Assembly (NCBI RefSeq): GCF_000236905.1
Contig: NC_016525.1
Location: 558,001-622,000 of the forward strand
DNA: 64,000 nt
Source: Tetrapisispora phaffii CBS 4417
Taxonomy: Eukaryota > Ascomycota > Saccharomycetes > Saccharomycetales > Saccharomycetaceae
Direction of reading: 5' to 3'
In this document: piece after piece, positions 11,700-22,285 of the stretch
How positions within the stretch are numbered: position 1 is the stretch's first letter
How the letters are laid out: each line of letters begins with the position of its first letter
Notes under the pieces: model-generated
Told to the model about the DNA's origin: nothing
Databases searched by the model: none
The model's input: only the letters and a program-made list of their open reading frames with translations
Made by a program: the position numbers and the translations under genes

Positions 11700-14600
11700 T
11701 TAATCTCTTGCATTGACAACTTTAAAGCCTTCCGATAGCATCTCTGTTATTTTCTCATTTTTGTGAGGTAGAGTATTTAATACAAACGCTATGTCGTCCC
11801 ATTGCTGTTGATCAGAACATTTGTTTAATCTGATGGATAATTTTTCAGATAACTGTTTCTGGTGTCTTTCCTTCACAATAAATGATAATAAGAATTTAAT
11901 AATGTTTTTAAAACTATCTTTTTTCAAATCTTCATCCGATGACAGGTTACTAAATATATCAATAAATCCGTTATAAATGGCGTTATCCTTTGTCGCTAAT
12001 TCTGTAAAAAATAATTTGCACATGTCACTAATACCTTGATCAGAATTTTCTAAACATTTAGCCATTTCACCTAATTGGCCTTTAACTTTAACTTGTCCTG
12101 CTAAAATTAAAAAGGTAACCGTCATCAAACATGTGCGCTGTACCATTAAACTTTCATCATGTAACCTTCTATATAAATAATCAGTATTTTCATCAACTAG
12201 GTTATTAAAACAAACAGCCATATCACCTAACCCTAGTACAGCATTGGATCGGACAATAGGATCTGGGGATTTTTCCATTACAGTAATAAGTAGTGGAAGA
12301 CTTTTCTCACAGTATTTAGAAGAAACACACATTAATTTTTCTAAACATAATGTAGCAGTTCTTTGTAACATTACATCATTATATCTATCATTGCTGCTTG
12401 AGATGATTTCTTCTACAAGAGGGCAGAATTTGCCTAAAAGACAATCAGGTCCAAACAACAGATCATTCTCCTTAATCACTTGAATGGCATCCGCAAAATC
12501 ATCTTCATTTGTACCCCCGATCATTGCCAATTCATTATCCTTTGATTCGTCTGCTTCATCTGTGTTTAATTCATTTACTACTGCATCTTTGACTTTTTCC
12601 TTATCTTTGCTGTTTCTGATCTCTGTTTCATGCTTACGTTTTTTGAATTCTGTTTCACAACTGTCCAAAAAAATTAAAGTTCTTACAGCCACTTGACCCA
12701 CGATAAAAAGGAGTTGACTTAATGATGTGACCCTGGAAATAGATTGGTTATCGACACTATCAATTTCACTGGCACTTCCGAACGTCATCATCGTTTTTTC
12801 TTTAATGATATCATTTGCTATTTTATCTGGAGTACGGGAAATTCTAAATAAAGTTCTTATAGCTTGCTCACACATTGGATAGTATTCAGGGTCTGTAGAA
12901 TATAGTATAATTATTGAATATAACTTTTTAACAGATTCTTCATCATGTTTCATATCTACCTCATGAGAAGAACTTAAATTATTTTCTGGCGTCATTCTCT
13001 CCAAAGCTAAACATGAATAACGGCATATTATCATATCTTTCATACCAATTTCTCCTAATCCAATATTCAATAATGTCACGTATCCTTTCAATGCGATGTT
13101 GCTATCAGATAATGCTAACATGCCTATAATAATGATTGCACCATGTATTTGTGTTTTTTCTTCCATACTAGAAGTTAATGAAGCAGCGTTATAAATTGCC
13201 CACAATACAACAACCACATTATCATCGATTAACTTTTCTTTATGCATTAATATTAGAAGTTGCTCCAAAGACGCTAGGTCAGCTAATGATGATCGTTCAG
13301 TAAGTTTAATCAGATTGTTAGCAATATAGTTAGCGCGTTGTTTATAATTAAACTCAGGAGGTGTAGTAAGAAATAACTGATTATAACATGTCATTAAATG
13401 CGATTGAATGCTAGTACCTTCATCAGTAGCTCCCTTCATCCATACTAGGTGTAGCATATGTTTGATACATTCACCACTTGGCTCAAGTGAATACGTCCCA
13501 GCTAAAACTAAAAAGTCCATAGTTTCTAAGACTTCGTTTCTATTTCTTGAAGATAATAACCCTGATGCAAGAAAAATGGCCCTATGAAGATTTGAAATGA
13601 ATTCTACAGCCTCCTCAAAATAAGCAACCATTAACTTCAATTTGGTTATTTTATTGGATAATTGATTGTTAGCTTCATCTGTTTCGACACCATTTTTGTT
13701 AATTATATTGCTGCTCGTATTTTTTGTATTCACGTCCATATCAATAGTGACATCCTTATTTATGATATCATCATCAATATTATTAACTGAGATATCATAA
13801 TTTTCGTTATTCTCCTGATATTTGTCAAGTTCATTATGAGCTTCATCTAAAAGTTTTTTCCAGTTCGTTAAAATTAATTGGTTTCCATCCAGACCGCTAA
13901 ATGGATGTGTTAATAATAACTTTGAAAGAAGTTTTACGGAATTACGACGAACAAGTGATGATTTATCTTCTAAAGATCTAATTGCCAAAAGCAAAAAATT
14001 ACTTCTAACTTTATTAATCTTGATATCCAGTTGGCAAATTTTGATACAACTTTGTATTGCTTTTGTCCTCACATAAGGATTAGAATCTTGAAACCTTTCT
14101 TCTAATAATTTGACTAGTACTAAAACTTGTTGTTTGTAATGATCTAACAGCTCAGAATTTTTCATTATGGCAGTTACAATGTTACCACATGATTCCACCA
14201 CAGAACATCTCAACGTAATAGAACTATTATTAAGTAATCTAATTACCAAAGACATCTGTCTTAGCATAATATGAGAAGACAACTCTGAAAGTTTGATTAA
14301 AAAGTTCGAAATAGCTTTAGGTCCAGTTGTATCTTTAGCATTAAATACTCGTGTACTTATTTCCTTTAAAATATCTTCTGTAAGCTGTGGGTAATCATAT
14401 TGTTCATTTAATAAATGTAATAATTCAGCGTTGAAATGAGACAAATGCAAAAAATATGTTAATGTTGACATGATAGAAGCTTTAATAGCAGATGATTGGC
14501 CATGATTTTTGACCGATAATGCAAGAGCTCTTTGAATAAATGATTTTAAATGGTTCAATTTTACAATAGGCTCAACTTCCACAATTACATACAGAGGTCT

Positions 14601-15203
14601 GATAAACAGACTTATAAATAAATCTCTCTCTGGGGTCGTTTGAAATATACGTGAAAGGTTTAGTTGGAGTATTTTTAATATTGCATCCACAATCGATTCA
14701 ATTTGACTGCAACTTCTTTTAAACAACTCAATATTAGGATTTGTGTTCGCTTTTTTATTTGAGGAGCCACCTACCCCACGAGCAAAATTAGAAGACTGTA
14801 AGGCAGCAATATGTATATCATCATGTAAAAATGTCAATAGCACATGCATTAAATAGCCGTATTGTTCTAGATAGATCTTCCAATTAGCTATCAGTTCAAT
14901 TATCTCATCACCACTCGTTTTGTTTACAAGTGTACTACTTATATCATTAGCTACATTTGTCACAAATGAAGCAACGAGGTATGTGAGTTGCGTCTGTAAT
15001 TTCATGGGAAGGTGAGGGAACCCATGGCATAAATCAGTCAACGATTCAAATATTTCTGGATCAGAATTTATCTGTTCAGGAGAAATGGCCAGCCTATCAA
15101 TAATTGTATTTAATTCACGAGAAGCATCTTCTACTGGAAGGTATGATCGTTTTTCAGTTGTTTGGAAAGTTGTCAAGTATTTTGATAAACTGAATTCTGA
15201 CAT
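11700..15203 (-). CDS. YCS4: Condensin non-SMC subunit Ycs4 (CAP-D2/Cnd1)
   Basis: A 1167-residue protein (yeast Ycs4 is 1176). It starts MSEFSLSKYLTTFQTTEK and has the family's N-terminal Cnd1 domain, then long alpha-helical HEAT-repeat arrays. Examples of the repeats are SSITLRCSVVESCGNIVTAI, DSNPYVRTKAIQSCIKICQL and DKSSLVRRNSVKLLSKLL, and, in the C-terminal Cnd1 domain, DPIVRSNAVLGLGDMAV. An acidic Asn/Asp-rich linker (about residues 460-510) and a Lys/Glu-rich segment (about 840-875) are probably disordered. Ycs4 binds the Smc2/Smc4/Brn1 ring and is needed for mitotic condensation and rDNA segregation. S. cerevisiae YLR272C; here it lies directly upstream of ALE1 on the same strand, which is a chromosome XII/XV mixture. 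No frame breaks seen. Confidence 0.97.
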   Translation of the reverse strand: MSEFSLSKYLTTFQTTEKRSYLPVEDASRELNTIIDRLAISPEQINSDPEIFESLTDLCHGFPHLPMKLQTQLTYLVASFVTNVANDISSTLVNKTSGDEIIELIANWKIYLEQYGYLMHVLLTFLHDDIHIAALQSSNFARGVGGSSNKKANTNPNIELFKRSCSQIESIVDAILKILQLNLSRIFQTTPERDLFISLFIRPLYVIVEVEPIVKLNHLKSFIQRALALSVKNHGQSSAIKASIMSTLTYFLHLSHFNAELLHLLNEQYDYPQLTEDILKEISTRVFNAKDTTGPKAISNFLIKLSELSSHIMLRQMSLVIRLLNNSSITLRCSVVESCGNIVTAIMKNSELLDHYKQQVLVLVKLLEERFQDSNPYVRTKAIQSCIKICQLDIKINKVRSNFLLLAIRSLEDKSSLVRRNSVKLLSKLLLTHPFSGLDGNQLILTNWKKLLDEAHNELDKYQENNENYDISVNNIDDDIINKDVTIDMDVNTKNTSSNIINKNGVETDEANNQLSNKITKLKLMVAYFEEAVEFISNLHRAIFLASGLLSSRNRNEVLETMDFLVLAGTYSLEPSGECIKHMLHLVWMKGATDEGTSIQSHLMTCYNQLFLTTPPEFNYKQRANYIANNLIKLTERSSLADLASLEQLLILMHKEKLIDDNVVVVLWAIYNAASLTSSMEEKTQIHGAIIIIGMLALSDSNIALKGYVTLLNIGLGEIGMKDMIICRYSCLALERMTPENNLSSSHEVDMKHDEESVKKLYSIIILYSTDPEYYPMCEQAIRTLFRISRTPDKIANDIIKEKTMMTFGSASEIDSVDNQSISRVTSLSQLLFIVGQVAVRTLIFLDSCETEFKKRKHETEIRNSKDKEKVKDAVVNELNTDEADESKDNELAMIGGTNEDDFADAIQVIKENDLLFGPDCLLGKFCPLVEEIISSSNDRYNDVMLQRTATLCLEKLMCVSSKYCEKSLPLLITVMEKSPDPIVRSNAVLGLGDMAVCFNNLVDENTDYLYRRLHDESLMVQRTCLMTVTFLILAGQVKVKGQLGEMAKCLENSDQGISDMCKLFFTELATKDNAIYNGFIDIFSNLSSDEDLKKDSFKNIIKFLLSFIVKERHQKQLSEKLSIRLNKCSDQQQWDDIAFVLNTLPHKNEKITEMLSEGFKVVNARD

Positions 15204-15455
15204 ATTTACTTTTATTCTATTCTTAAAACTCCAGATAATACTGAATAAATAATTATAATAAGCTTAATGTTTTTTTTAATTACTTTATTATGTCTTACGA
15301 AATTGTAAAAATATATTAGTATATCATAAAAAATTTCCTCTCACCTTAAATAGATGAGATTGATGTTTTTTGAATTTGTATTGTTATTATTTACCTTTGG
15401 ATCTTATGATCTGGTATTACTAAAGATGAAATATACTATTTTTTTAAAAAATTAA

Positions 15456-15529
15456 TGATTTCGCCCAGGATCGAACTGGGGACGTTCTGCGTGTTAAGCA
15501 GATGCCATAACCGACTAGACCACGAAACC
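15456..15529 (-). tRNA. tRNA-Val (anticodon AAC)
   Basis: On the minus strand a 74-base cloverleaf runs from GGTTTCG at 15529 to CGAAATC plus discriminator A at 15456, giving a 7-bp acceptor stem with one G-T pair. The anticodon arm is TCTGC-TTAACAC-GCAGA, so the anticodon is AAC (read as IAC), decoding valine GTT/GTC. The internal B box is the usual GTTCGATCC. Just beyond the 3' end the transcribed strand has a T6 run (minus strand of about 15446-15451), a good RNA polymerase III terminator. There is no intron. It lies 250 bases upstream of YCS4 on the same strand. Confidence 0.97.
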
Positions 15530-18500
15530 AGTTAATTTACAATTTTTTTAATGTAAACCAGTAAAATAATAGTAGATCAAGATATAACCATACATTGTTA
15601 TTACTGTTCCAAATATGAAACAACAGACTTTTCTTAGTTAGGAAATTATTCTCGTAAATCTGAAATAACAATTGTCTATATGAATGTAATGACCAAGTCT
15701 AACGTTGATCAATAGTTGAATTCATTGCTTTAATATATTAATAGTTGTTAAATTATATACTAGATATTTGGATTAATCTCTCTGGTCTCTTGGACCTGGA
15801 TCAATGAATCGTTTAACTATCAATTACTGGGGTATATATATACATAATATATCAATCTATCGTTCTGTCCAACGAGCCGACAGTGTCGAATTGAACACGT
15901 ATGGCAGACTGATGGTTCTAGAGTACTATTTATGCATTAGAAATTCTGCAAGTGCATTCTCGTAGGCACTATTGTTTCAGGTTTATAACAATAATCTTCT
16001 AAAGAAGTTTTATCTGGTGTCGTATTTTTAGTTATACGTGCAGTGTCATTTCCAACAAATACATATAGGAAATAGTGACAGAACCAAAAGTATAGACAGG
16101 CGCCCTATTTATACGTCTAGTGTTTGAAATAATCATGTAACCACTTTATTTTATATTATATATAATAAAAAGAATCAAGCTTTGTTGAATATAAAAAGAA
16201 TAATCAAAGATCCGAGTGAGCGCTTTTCATCCCTTCTAATATAATATGCTGTCTTATATCAGTCTATCTATTATGTTATATTCCTATCATAAATCTGTTT
16301 ATTGAGGTAAACATATTACAATAGATTTCGTCTAGATGTTATTAAGTAACATTATTACTGTAAACTGAGGTAGTGAAGTAGGGTTATTGTAATCGAGTGG
16401 GGGAAGTGCATTTAATGGATCTTTTTTATTCCTTTTGTATAAATCGAATAAAGCTTGTTTCTCTCAAACTATATATTCTAAATAATATAAATGATGCTTA
16501 ACGTTTCGTTAAATCTCTATACATCCCGTCGCTATTTATACGTTTTCTTTTTGATCAATCCAGGTTTGCGTTCGTCGTTATTAATACGTTTCATTTGTGA
16601 CGTAATATCTTCATTGAATTCAGTTATCAGATTTATCTTACTTGTCATTTACTATATCAGTAATCTAACTAGGTTTTATTTGTTTGGTTTAAAACTGATT
16701 TGGTTGTGATTTAAGGTCATCAAGCAAGCCGATCTCTATGTTAGAAATGGCACTGGCCATATAACATTAGACAGCATACCTATAACTGAAATATAGAACA
16801 ACTTAATTTTTATTAGATAACATTAGATAACACAGAAAATGTTTTTAAAAATTACTATCTTTTGAAATAAAACATTAGAGTAATTTTATTATTTATTTAA
16901 TAATTCTATTAAGTAAATAACCAGCATCATAATATACCTAGTGTCTTTAGATATTGACTTTCTTTCTCAAAGCTGTCCTCTTGAACAGTTCTGTGACAAT
17001 TATTCATTAGGTGGAAAGTACAAAATCGTATTGAACGTAATCAGAAGAAATATTCAAGTTATCATGAATAGCTTCACCATTGTTTCCCTCTATGAAATTC
17101 CAAGTAGTACTTTCAAAATGTCTTTGCTTGTCCCATATTAATGACTTCCAATCGTTCTCTGCAGCGATAACAGAATCATTATTTACATTTATGCTTGCGG
17201 TGATAGAAGATGTTAGCACAACAGATTTAACACTTTTGGATTAAAATTTTTAATGGCACTTAATATACGTTTTGTACCTTTGATAGTTGGTAACAACAAC
17301 TGATAGTTTTTATAGGTATTGTTTTTTTGATAGACTATGTAAAAGCCAGATGTAAAATAAAATAATCTGTCTTGTCATTTTTCTTTAAGTAATGTTGAAT
17401 GGATTTAATTTGGTGATATTAACGACAATTTCAAATAATAACTTTGAAATTATTAACTTGTTTAATTATTTCTTTACTTGTATCTTGTGATCTAGTATCT
17501 GTTTTGTGTAATTTTATAATGTTGTGATAGTAGAATTAAATATAAAGCTTAAAACATAGGCCAAGAACAAGTAAGATATCCATATCTATTGTTGCTTATA
17601 TACTTTTTATATGTTTATTTATTGTTGATATTGAATTAAGTTACATTAACATCAAAATTACTACATGATATCAGAATTGAAATCTTAATCGCAATCGATT
17701 ACAGTATTCCAGAATGACAAATAGATGCGTTGATTTCACTCCCATTGAACTAAAATCTTCAAGAAACCTGTTAGTTTAGTAAGTAATTACTATGAGCATG
17801 GGTTATTAATGTAGGCAAGCTCACCTTACTGAATTACTCATCCGATAAAATAAACATATGCTCTCTTTAATCATCGTACTGTCTTTAATCATCGTTCTGA
17901 TTATAATAATCAATTCGTAAATTCAAGGTACGCCTATACGAAACACCTATAGATATCACACGTTCTGTTTTCGAAAGTTTTACATTTCTTGTTTCTCGTT
18001 TCAGGTCTCTCAGCACATTTCTCTATAAATTTTTATTTTCCTGGTTTCTCTAATTTCTAACGTTTGCCTAATTATCTGTGAAAAAATATCAGAAGCTTGT
18101 TGACGTCGGAGATGGAAACGTGGAACAAGATGTTCAGAATCAAATTAAGACCTCAGTGTATACCACTAGAAATTGTTTCGATGGTAGTGCGACTAGAGTG
18201 CATTGGAAAATAATCTACTCCTCCGCCTCCCCCAACACATTACATTTACTGTCTCCAGGAAAGTTTATGAAATTAATGCTTGCCTATTTTATTGTTTGGA
18301 AAGATTGATTATTCGCCAAAAGTCATGAAATTAATACTCGGTAACTGAACTTATTCATGAAATGTCTACATTTATCACATGCAATTTAACAGTGTAATGT
18401 TTTGACCGCCAAGTAAGAGAGATCTACTTGTTGAGTATATTTTCAATGCCAATGTTTGTGAATGTTACAAAGGGTGTTTGTCCGTTATATTGTTAATAAG

Positions 18501-19528
18501 CTCATTTACTGTCGTTGTTTTATTTATTTATTGCTTTCAACTCAATACTTGAGCTGCGAACTGTTTCCTTGTGATGATTCATCATATTATGAATCTGAGA
18601 AATATTTAAGATGGAGGTGGGATATGTACCTGATTGAGTTAGTACATGTATGTATGTACTAAATTTATTTAAGGTATTCCACGTACCTCTTATACCTTGA
18701 TATATTAATATTTCTGAATATTTTACTCTTCTTCTTTTCTATCTTACCTTTCCCCTCAAAATTACTTGACTGTTTTACAATACTTTTATATTGTTTTCTA
18801 ACCTTAGTAACTTATTTAAATGTATGTTTAATTTAATGTTTAGTTGATGAGATTCCCGTTAACCATCTGAAAACCCCCTACTGCAAGGAACTACAAATAC
18901 ATAATATCCGTCAATCTTCAGAATGTTTCTACATAAACCCTCTTTTAGTCGCAATTATTAAGTTTAGCTTTCATGATAGCATTTATCTCATTTGATATTG
19001 TCACTGAAGCTAACTTTAATACTCCACATTCATTATGTATAGCAAGCACCTATAATTAATACCTATACAACGTAGACCCAATTACTTGTCATTCTCAAAA
19101 CTAGCTCTATATAAAAGATAATTGTAAACATAGAAGTGATAGACATATTTGCATGGAGTTATCGATACCATAAGAAAAAAAAGTGCGACAGTTTAATAAA
19201 AGTAAATGCAAGGTGAATTTATTGGGCTTAAATATATATGTGTGTACGTATCTGTATGAATGAATAATTAAGATACTTAATATATTAACCCGTGTATTCT
19301 ATAAAATATTGAGGATGATAGTAAATATCGGGATTCAAAATATGATGTAACTTGTACTTCAAACAAACTAATAATATATTATGGAAATACCATTTTTATT
19401 TTTAATGAGTATGAAGATCATATAAATCTTGCTTTTCTATAAATTATTCACAGATTTTATGTCTTTTGCTATACTTTTCCATAATAGTTCATCCTTTTGT
19501 TATACATAATATTGGTAGCATCGTTGTG
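15530..19528. other. Long intergenic region upstream of tRNA-Val and 3' of PIG1/GAC1
   Basis: About 4 kb without a convincing gene. Sequence is AT-rich with frequent stops in all frames. Open frames of 60-76 codons (for example minus strand near 17007-17236) are at the edge of what chance would give. The DNA immediately upstream of the tRNA (15530-16300) is where Ty-type elements often insert. It contains a TTTCCAACA string ending at 16056 but no matching LTR start or target duplication. In S. cerevisiae HEM15 and MPC54 lie near this position on the sister region; I see no trace of either. Confidence 0.4.
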
Positions 19529-22285
19529 TTATAAAATTGTTGAACCACAAATATTTACTTCCTTTGGTGAAGGACTTGATATTATTAATGTATCAAGAGA
19601 GCTATTGAACTCTGATTTTATATTTAATGATAAGTAATTAGATCCATTACAAGAATGAAACCTCTCTTCATTTTCCATAGTTTGTAAATCTTTTTGTGAT
19701 AATGAAGATGGTTGTATTGTTTGGGAATCATAATTATAATCATTATCAAACAAATTTATTTCGGCGCCGTAATTATTAGTTGTAGCATTTTCTCCAAAAA
19801 ATGTAGTGGTTGTGTCTGTCATTATAGTATTTGTGTCATCATTAAAAGAGTCAAAGAATGTATCAGTATCGTTGTTTATTGGTGAGGCTGGCAAAATATC
19901 AACGTCTCTTACATTATCATTTTCATATCCACAATTATCAAGGACCTCGACAAGGTTTGAATTTTTGCGTTTTCTTGTCAAATTATTGAAACATGAATGA
20001 GCCAAAGTATTTTTACATGTAACATCTGATAAATTTCTAGATGAAGATGATGGTGGAAGAAATGAGGCCAATGAAGGACGCGTTTGCAATTGAAAGAATG
20101 AACTACTAACGTCATCTGAAATAGATGAAATAGAGGAAGATGAGGAAGAGAACTGTGGATTTTGTTGAATGAGTGGAGTCTTGAGTGAACCTATTGCACT
20201 TCCTCCTTTATAATCATCCCATCTAAGTTGCTCTTTCATGTTGTTTAAAGATAAGGATGTGGCAGTCGATTGTGAGAAAATGGAAGTTGTCAGAGACGAT
20301 TGCAGAGAATCTGAAGAAGATGATCCTTGTCCATCGACAAAAACATTATTGCAACCCATATTATTTGATATTGCTGATAAAATTTTGTTATTCACTGAAT
20401 TATTAAATACTATTTTGCGGTCTCCGCTGTTTAAATTAGTAACATGAGAGTTGTTAGTGTCAGTATTTGGTTCACTATTTTTATTATTATTTTTGTTAGC
20501 AATGTTATTTGTATTTATATTCATGATTGTAGTTGAGTTACCATCTGGGTGGGAATTATTGGAAATAGCAATGTTATTCGTTAATGCAATATCTTGAGGA
20601 AATTTTGAGGGGTTAGCTATATGACTAGTGAAGTCACTATTATTTACATTCTTATCCGTATTAGATGTTCTATTTTGACTATTTTGATTAATTGCTTCAT
20701 CACATAAAACCACTGAATTTACACTTCTTGGTTTGATTAGTGTAGTGTCATTATGATATAAATGTTTCAATGGCGACGTATTATAATAGTCGGTATTAAC
20801 ACTGAATTTCCTTGAGATGTTTGCGGTTTTTGATGGATTTGAATTGTGTGTTAATGTTGTTGTCGTTATAAAATCATCCAAAAATGAATTGTTAAACTTT
20901 TGAATCTTTGTTTTATTATTCTCATAATTGTTACACTGCTCTGGTTTCAATTTATCATTCCTTATTAAAGAATGAGTTGAGTTATCGATTACAGGTTCTT
21001 GTCGAGTATCATCAAGTTTATCAGAATATAACAAATTTTCTGTCTCTAGTGATAAATATATTTGATAATTCTCGTAATTATTATTATCATAATAAGTTTC
21101 ATTATTCACCAAATATCGACAACAAAGATCAATATTGAATTCACAATTAGAGAATCTGGTATCTTTATTGTTGTAAATTAATCCTTTGAACTGTAAAATA
21201 TGTTTAAAAGAATCTAAATCTATTTTAAATTCGAATTGATCAATTGATTTTGTAATTGATTTATTATACTGAGCAGTGACATAATGTATGTCTTTCCAAT
21301 CATTAAAAGTAAATTTCACCTCTATATGTTTTTCAAAGTTTAAATTATTTACAAATATTGAGCCAATAATAATGTCAGATACTTGATCAATTGAATTTAA
21401 TCTTATATTTGAGTGATCCAAATATTCAAATAATTTTTTTTCCAAAATTGAGTTAGACTGTACAATTTCAGGAGTATGTTCAAATGAACTGACATTTGAT
21501 TTTAAAAGTTTCCAATTTTTTGTGGTAACAGCTCTATGCAGTGAGGTGCAATCAATGAAATCATTTATAGCATCATCAATATTTTGATTTTGATTCATTG
21601 GTTTTGGTGAGAAAGTATAATTCTTATTTGATTTAAAAAATAAATCTTTTGAAAACAAATAACTATTATTAATTAAATGATCCAATTCACTATCACCTTC
21701 GTCACTATCATCGTTGTTTTCAAAAAAGGGAAATTTAGAATCATTATCATTATTAATTTCAAATTGACGCAATGTTGGATCACTTATATTACCATTAATC
21801 AGACTTGAGTTTAGATAAATATCATCTAAACTTGTGTCAGAATCGTAATCTAATCCAAAATCAGTTAATAAATTATTATTTGAATTGCGCGTCGTTATAT
21901 TATTTTGTAACGAATTTATTATATTTAATTGACTAAACCAAACAGTGTCATTGTTTGATTTTGATCCAATAAGAATATTATTATTAGTGGTGGGAGTATT
22001 ATTATTCTTCAATAACAATTGCGAATTTGGGTTAATAAAATTTGAGACTTGAGAATGATCATCTAATGCATATAAATTAGGGGAACTTTCATTTGAAATT
22101 GAACTTGGTTCTAAATTACAATCAAAGCTTTTGACAGTAGTTAATTCAGGAGCAAATCTGACACTTTTGAAAGAACATGAATTTGAGGAGGAAGAACATC
22201 TCGAAATTTTCAAAGACGATTTCAAAGCTGGAAATTCTTTATTACTAAAGTTGATGTTATTAGAGACCACATCATTTATATTCAT
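19529..22285 (-). CDS. GAC1: Protein phosphatase 1 glycogen-targeting subunit, PIG1/GAC1 family
   Basis: A 918-residue protein, very rich in Asn and Ser. Two functional elements are visible. An RVxF-type PP1-docking motif KSVRF at residues 40-44 sits in the typical FKSVRFAPELTTVKSFD context. A CBM21 carbohydrate-binding domain (about 295-395) contains NNLNFEKHIEVKFTFNDWKD followed by a Gln-Phe-Glu-Phe-Lys-Ile strand. These proteins tether the phosphatase Glc7 to glycogen so that it activates glycogen synthase. S. cerevisiae has two ohnologues, PIG1 (YLR273C, next to YCS4) and GAC1 (YOR178C). This gene is longer than both, mainly through low-complexity Asn tracts (about 570-640) and a Ser-rich region (about 650-760), and could be either. 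The upstream region is over 3 kb long. Confidence 0.88.
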   Translation of the reverse strand: MNINDVVSNNINFSNKEFPALKSSLKISRCSSSSNSCSFKSVRFAPELTTVKSFDCNLEPSSISNESSPNLYALDDHSQVSNFINPNSQLLLKNNNTPTTNNNILIGSKSNNDTVWFSQLNIINSLQNNITTRNSNNNLLTDFGLDYDSDTSLDDIYLNSSLINGNISDPTLRQFEINNDNDSKFPFFENNDDSDEGDSELDHLINNSYLFSKDLFFKSNKNYTFSPKPMNQNQNIDDAINDFIDCTSLHRAVTTKNWKLLKSNVSSFEHTPEIVQSNSILEKKLFEYLDHSNIRLNSIDQVSDIIIGSIFVNNLNFEKHIEVKFTFNDWKDIHYVTAQYNKSITKSIDQFEFKIDLDSFKHILQFKGLIYNNKDTRFSNCEFNIDLCCRYLVNNETYYDNNNYENYQIYLSLETENLLYSDKLDDTRQEPVIDNSTHSLIRNDKLKPEQCNNYENNKTKIQKFNNSFLDDFITTTTLTHNSNPSKTANISRKFSVNTDYYNTSPLKHLYHNDTTLIKPRSVNSVVLCDEAINQNSQNRTSNTDKNVNNSDFTSHIANPSKFPQDIALTNNIAISNNSHPDGNSTTIMNINTNNIANKNNNKNSEPNTDTNNSHVTNLNSGDRKIVFNNSVNNKILSAISNNMGCNNVFVDGQGSSSSDSLQSSLTTSIFSQSTATSLSLNNMKEQLRWDDYKGGSAIGSLKTPLIQQNPQFSSSSSSISSISDDVSSSFFQLQTRPSLASFLPPSSSSRNLSDVTCKNTLAHSCFNNLTRKRKNSNLVEVLDNCGYENDNVRDVDILPASPINNDTDTFFDSFNDDTNTIMTDTTTTFFGENATTNNYGAEINLFDNDYNYDSQTIQPSSLSQKDLQTMENEERFHSCNGSNYLSLNIKSEFNSSLDTLIISSPSPKEVNICGSTIL

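Noticed and set aside
15747..16056. Possible solo LTR upstream of tRNA-Val (TGTTAA... to ...TTTCCAACA)
   Set aside because: The ends are not inverted matches of each other (TGTTGG start missing), no 5-base target duplication is visible and no similarity to a known LTR body was recognised.
16491..16709. 72-codon hydrophobic ORF
   Set aside because: AT-rich random sequence naturally encodes Ile/Leu/Phe/Tyr runs; no conservation argument is available.
17007..17400. Minus-strand open stretches in two frames that read like protein
   Set aside because: Runs of about 54 and 76 codons are near chance expectation in a 4-kb gap, there is no ATG, and neither resembles HEM15 or MPC54 expected nearby.
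18078..18308. Frame starting KKYQKLVDVGDG, faintly like a Rho GTPase P-loop start
   Set aside because: The GKT/S needed after VGDG is absent, nothing downstream matches switch regions, and there is no ATG start.
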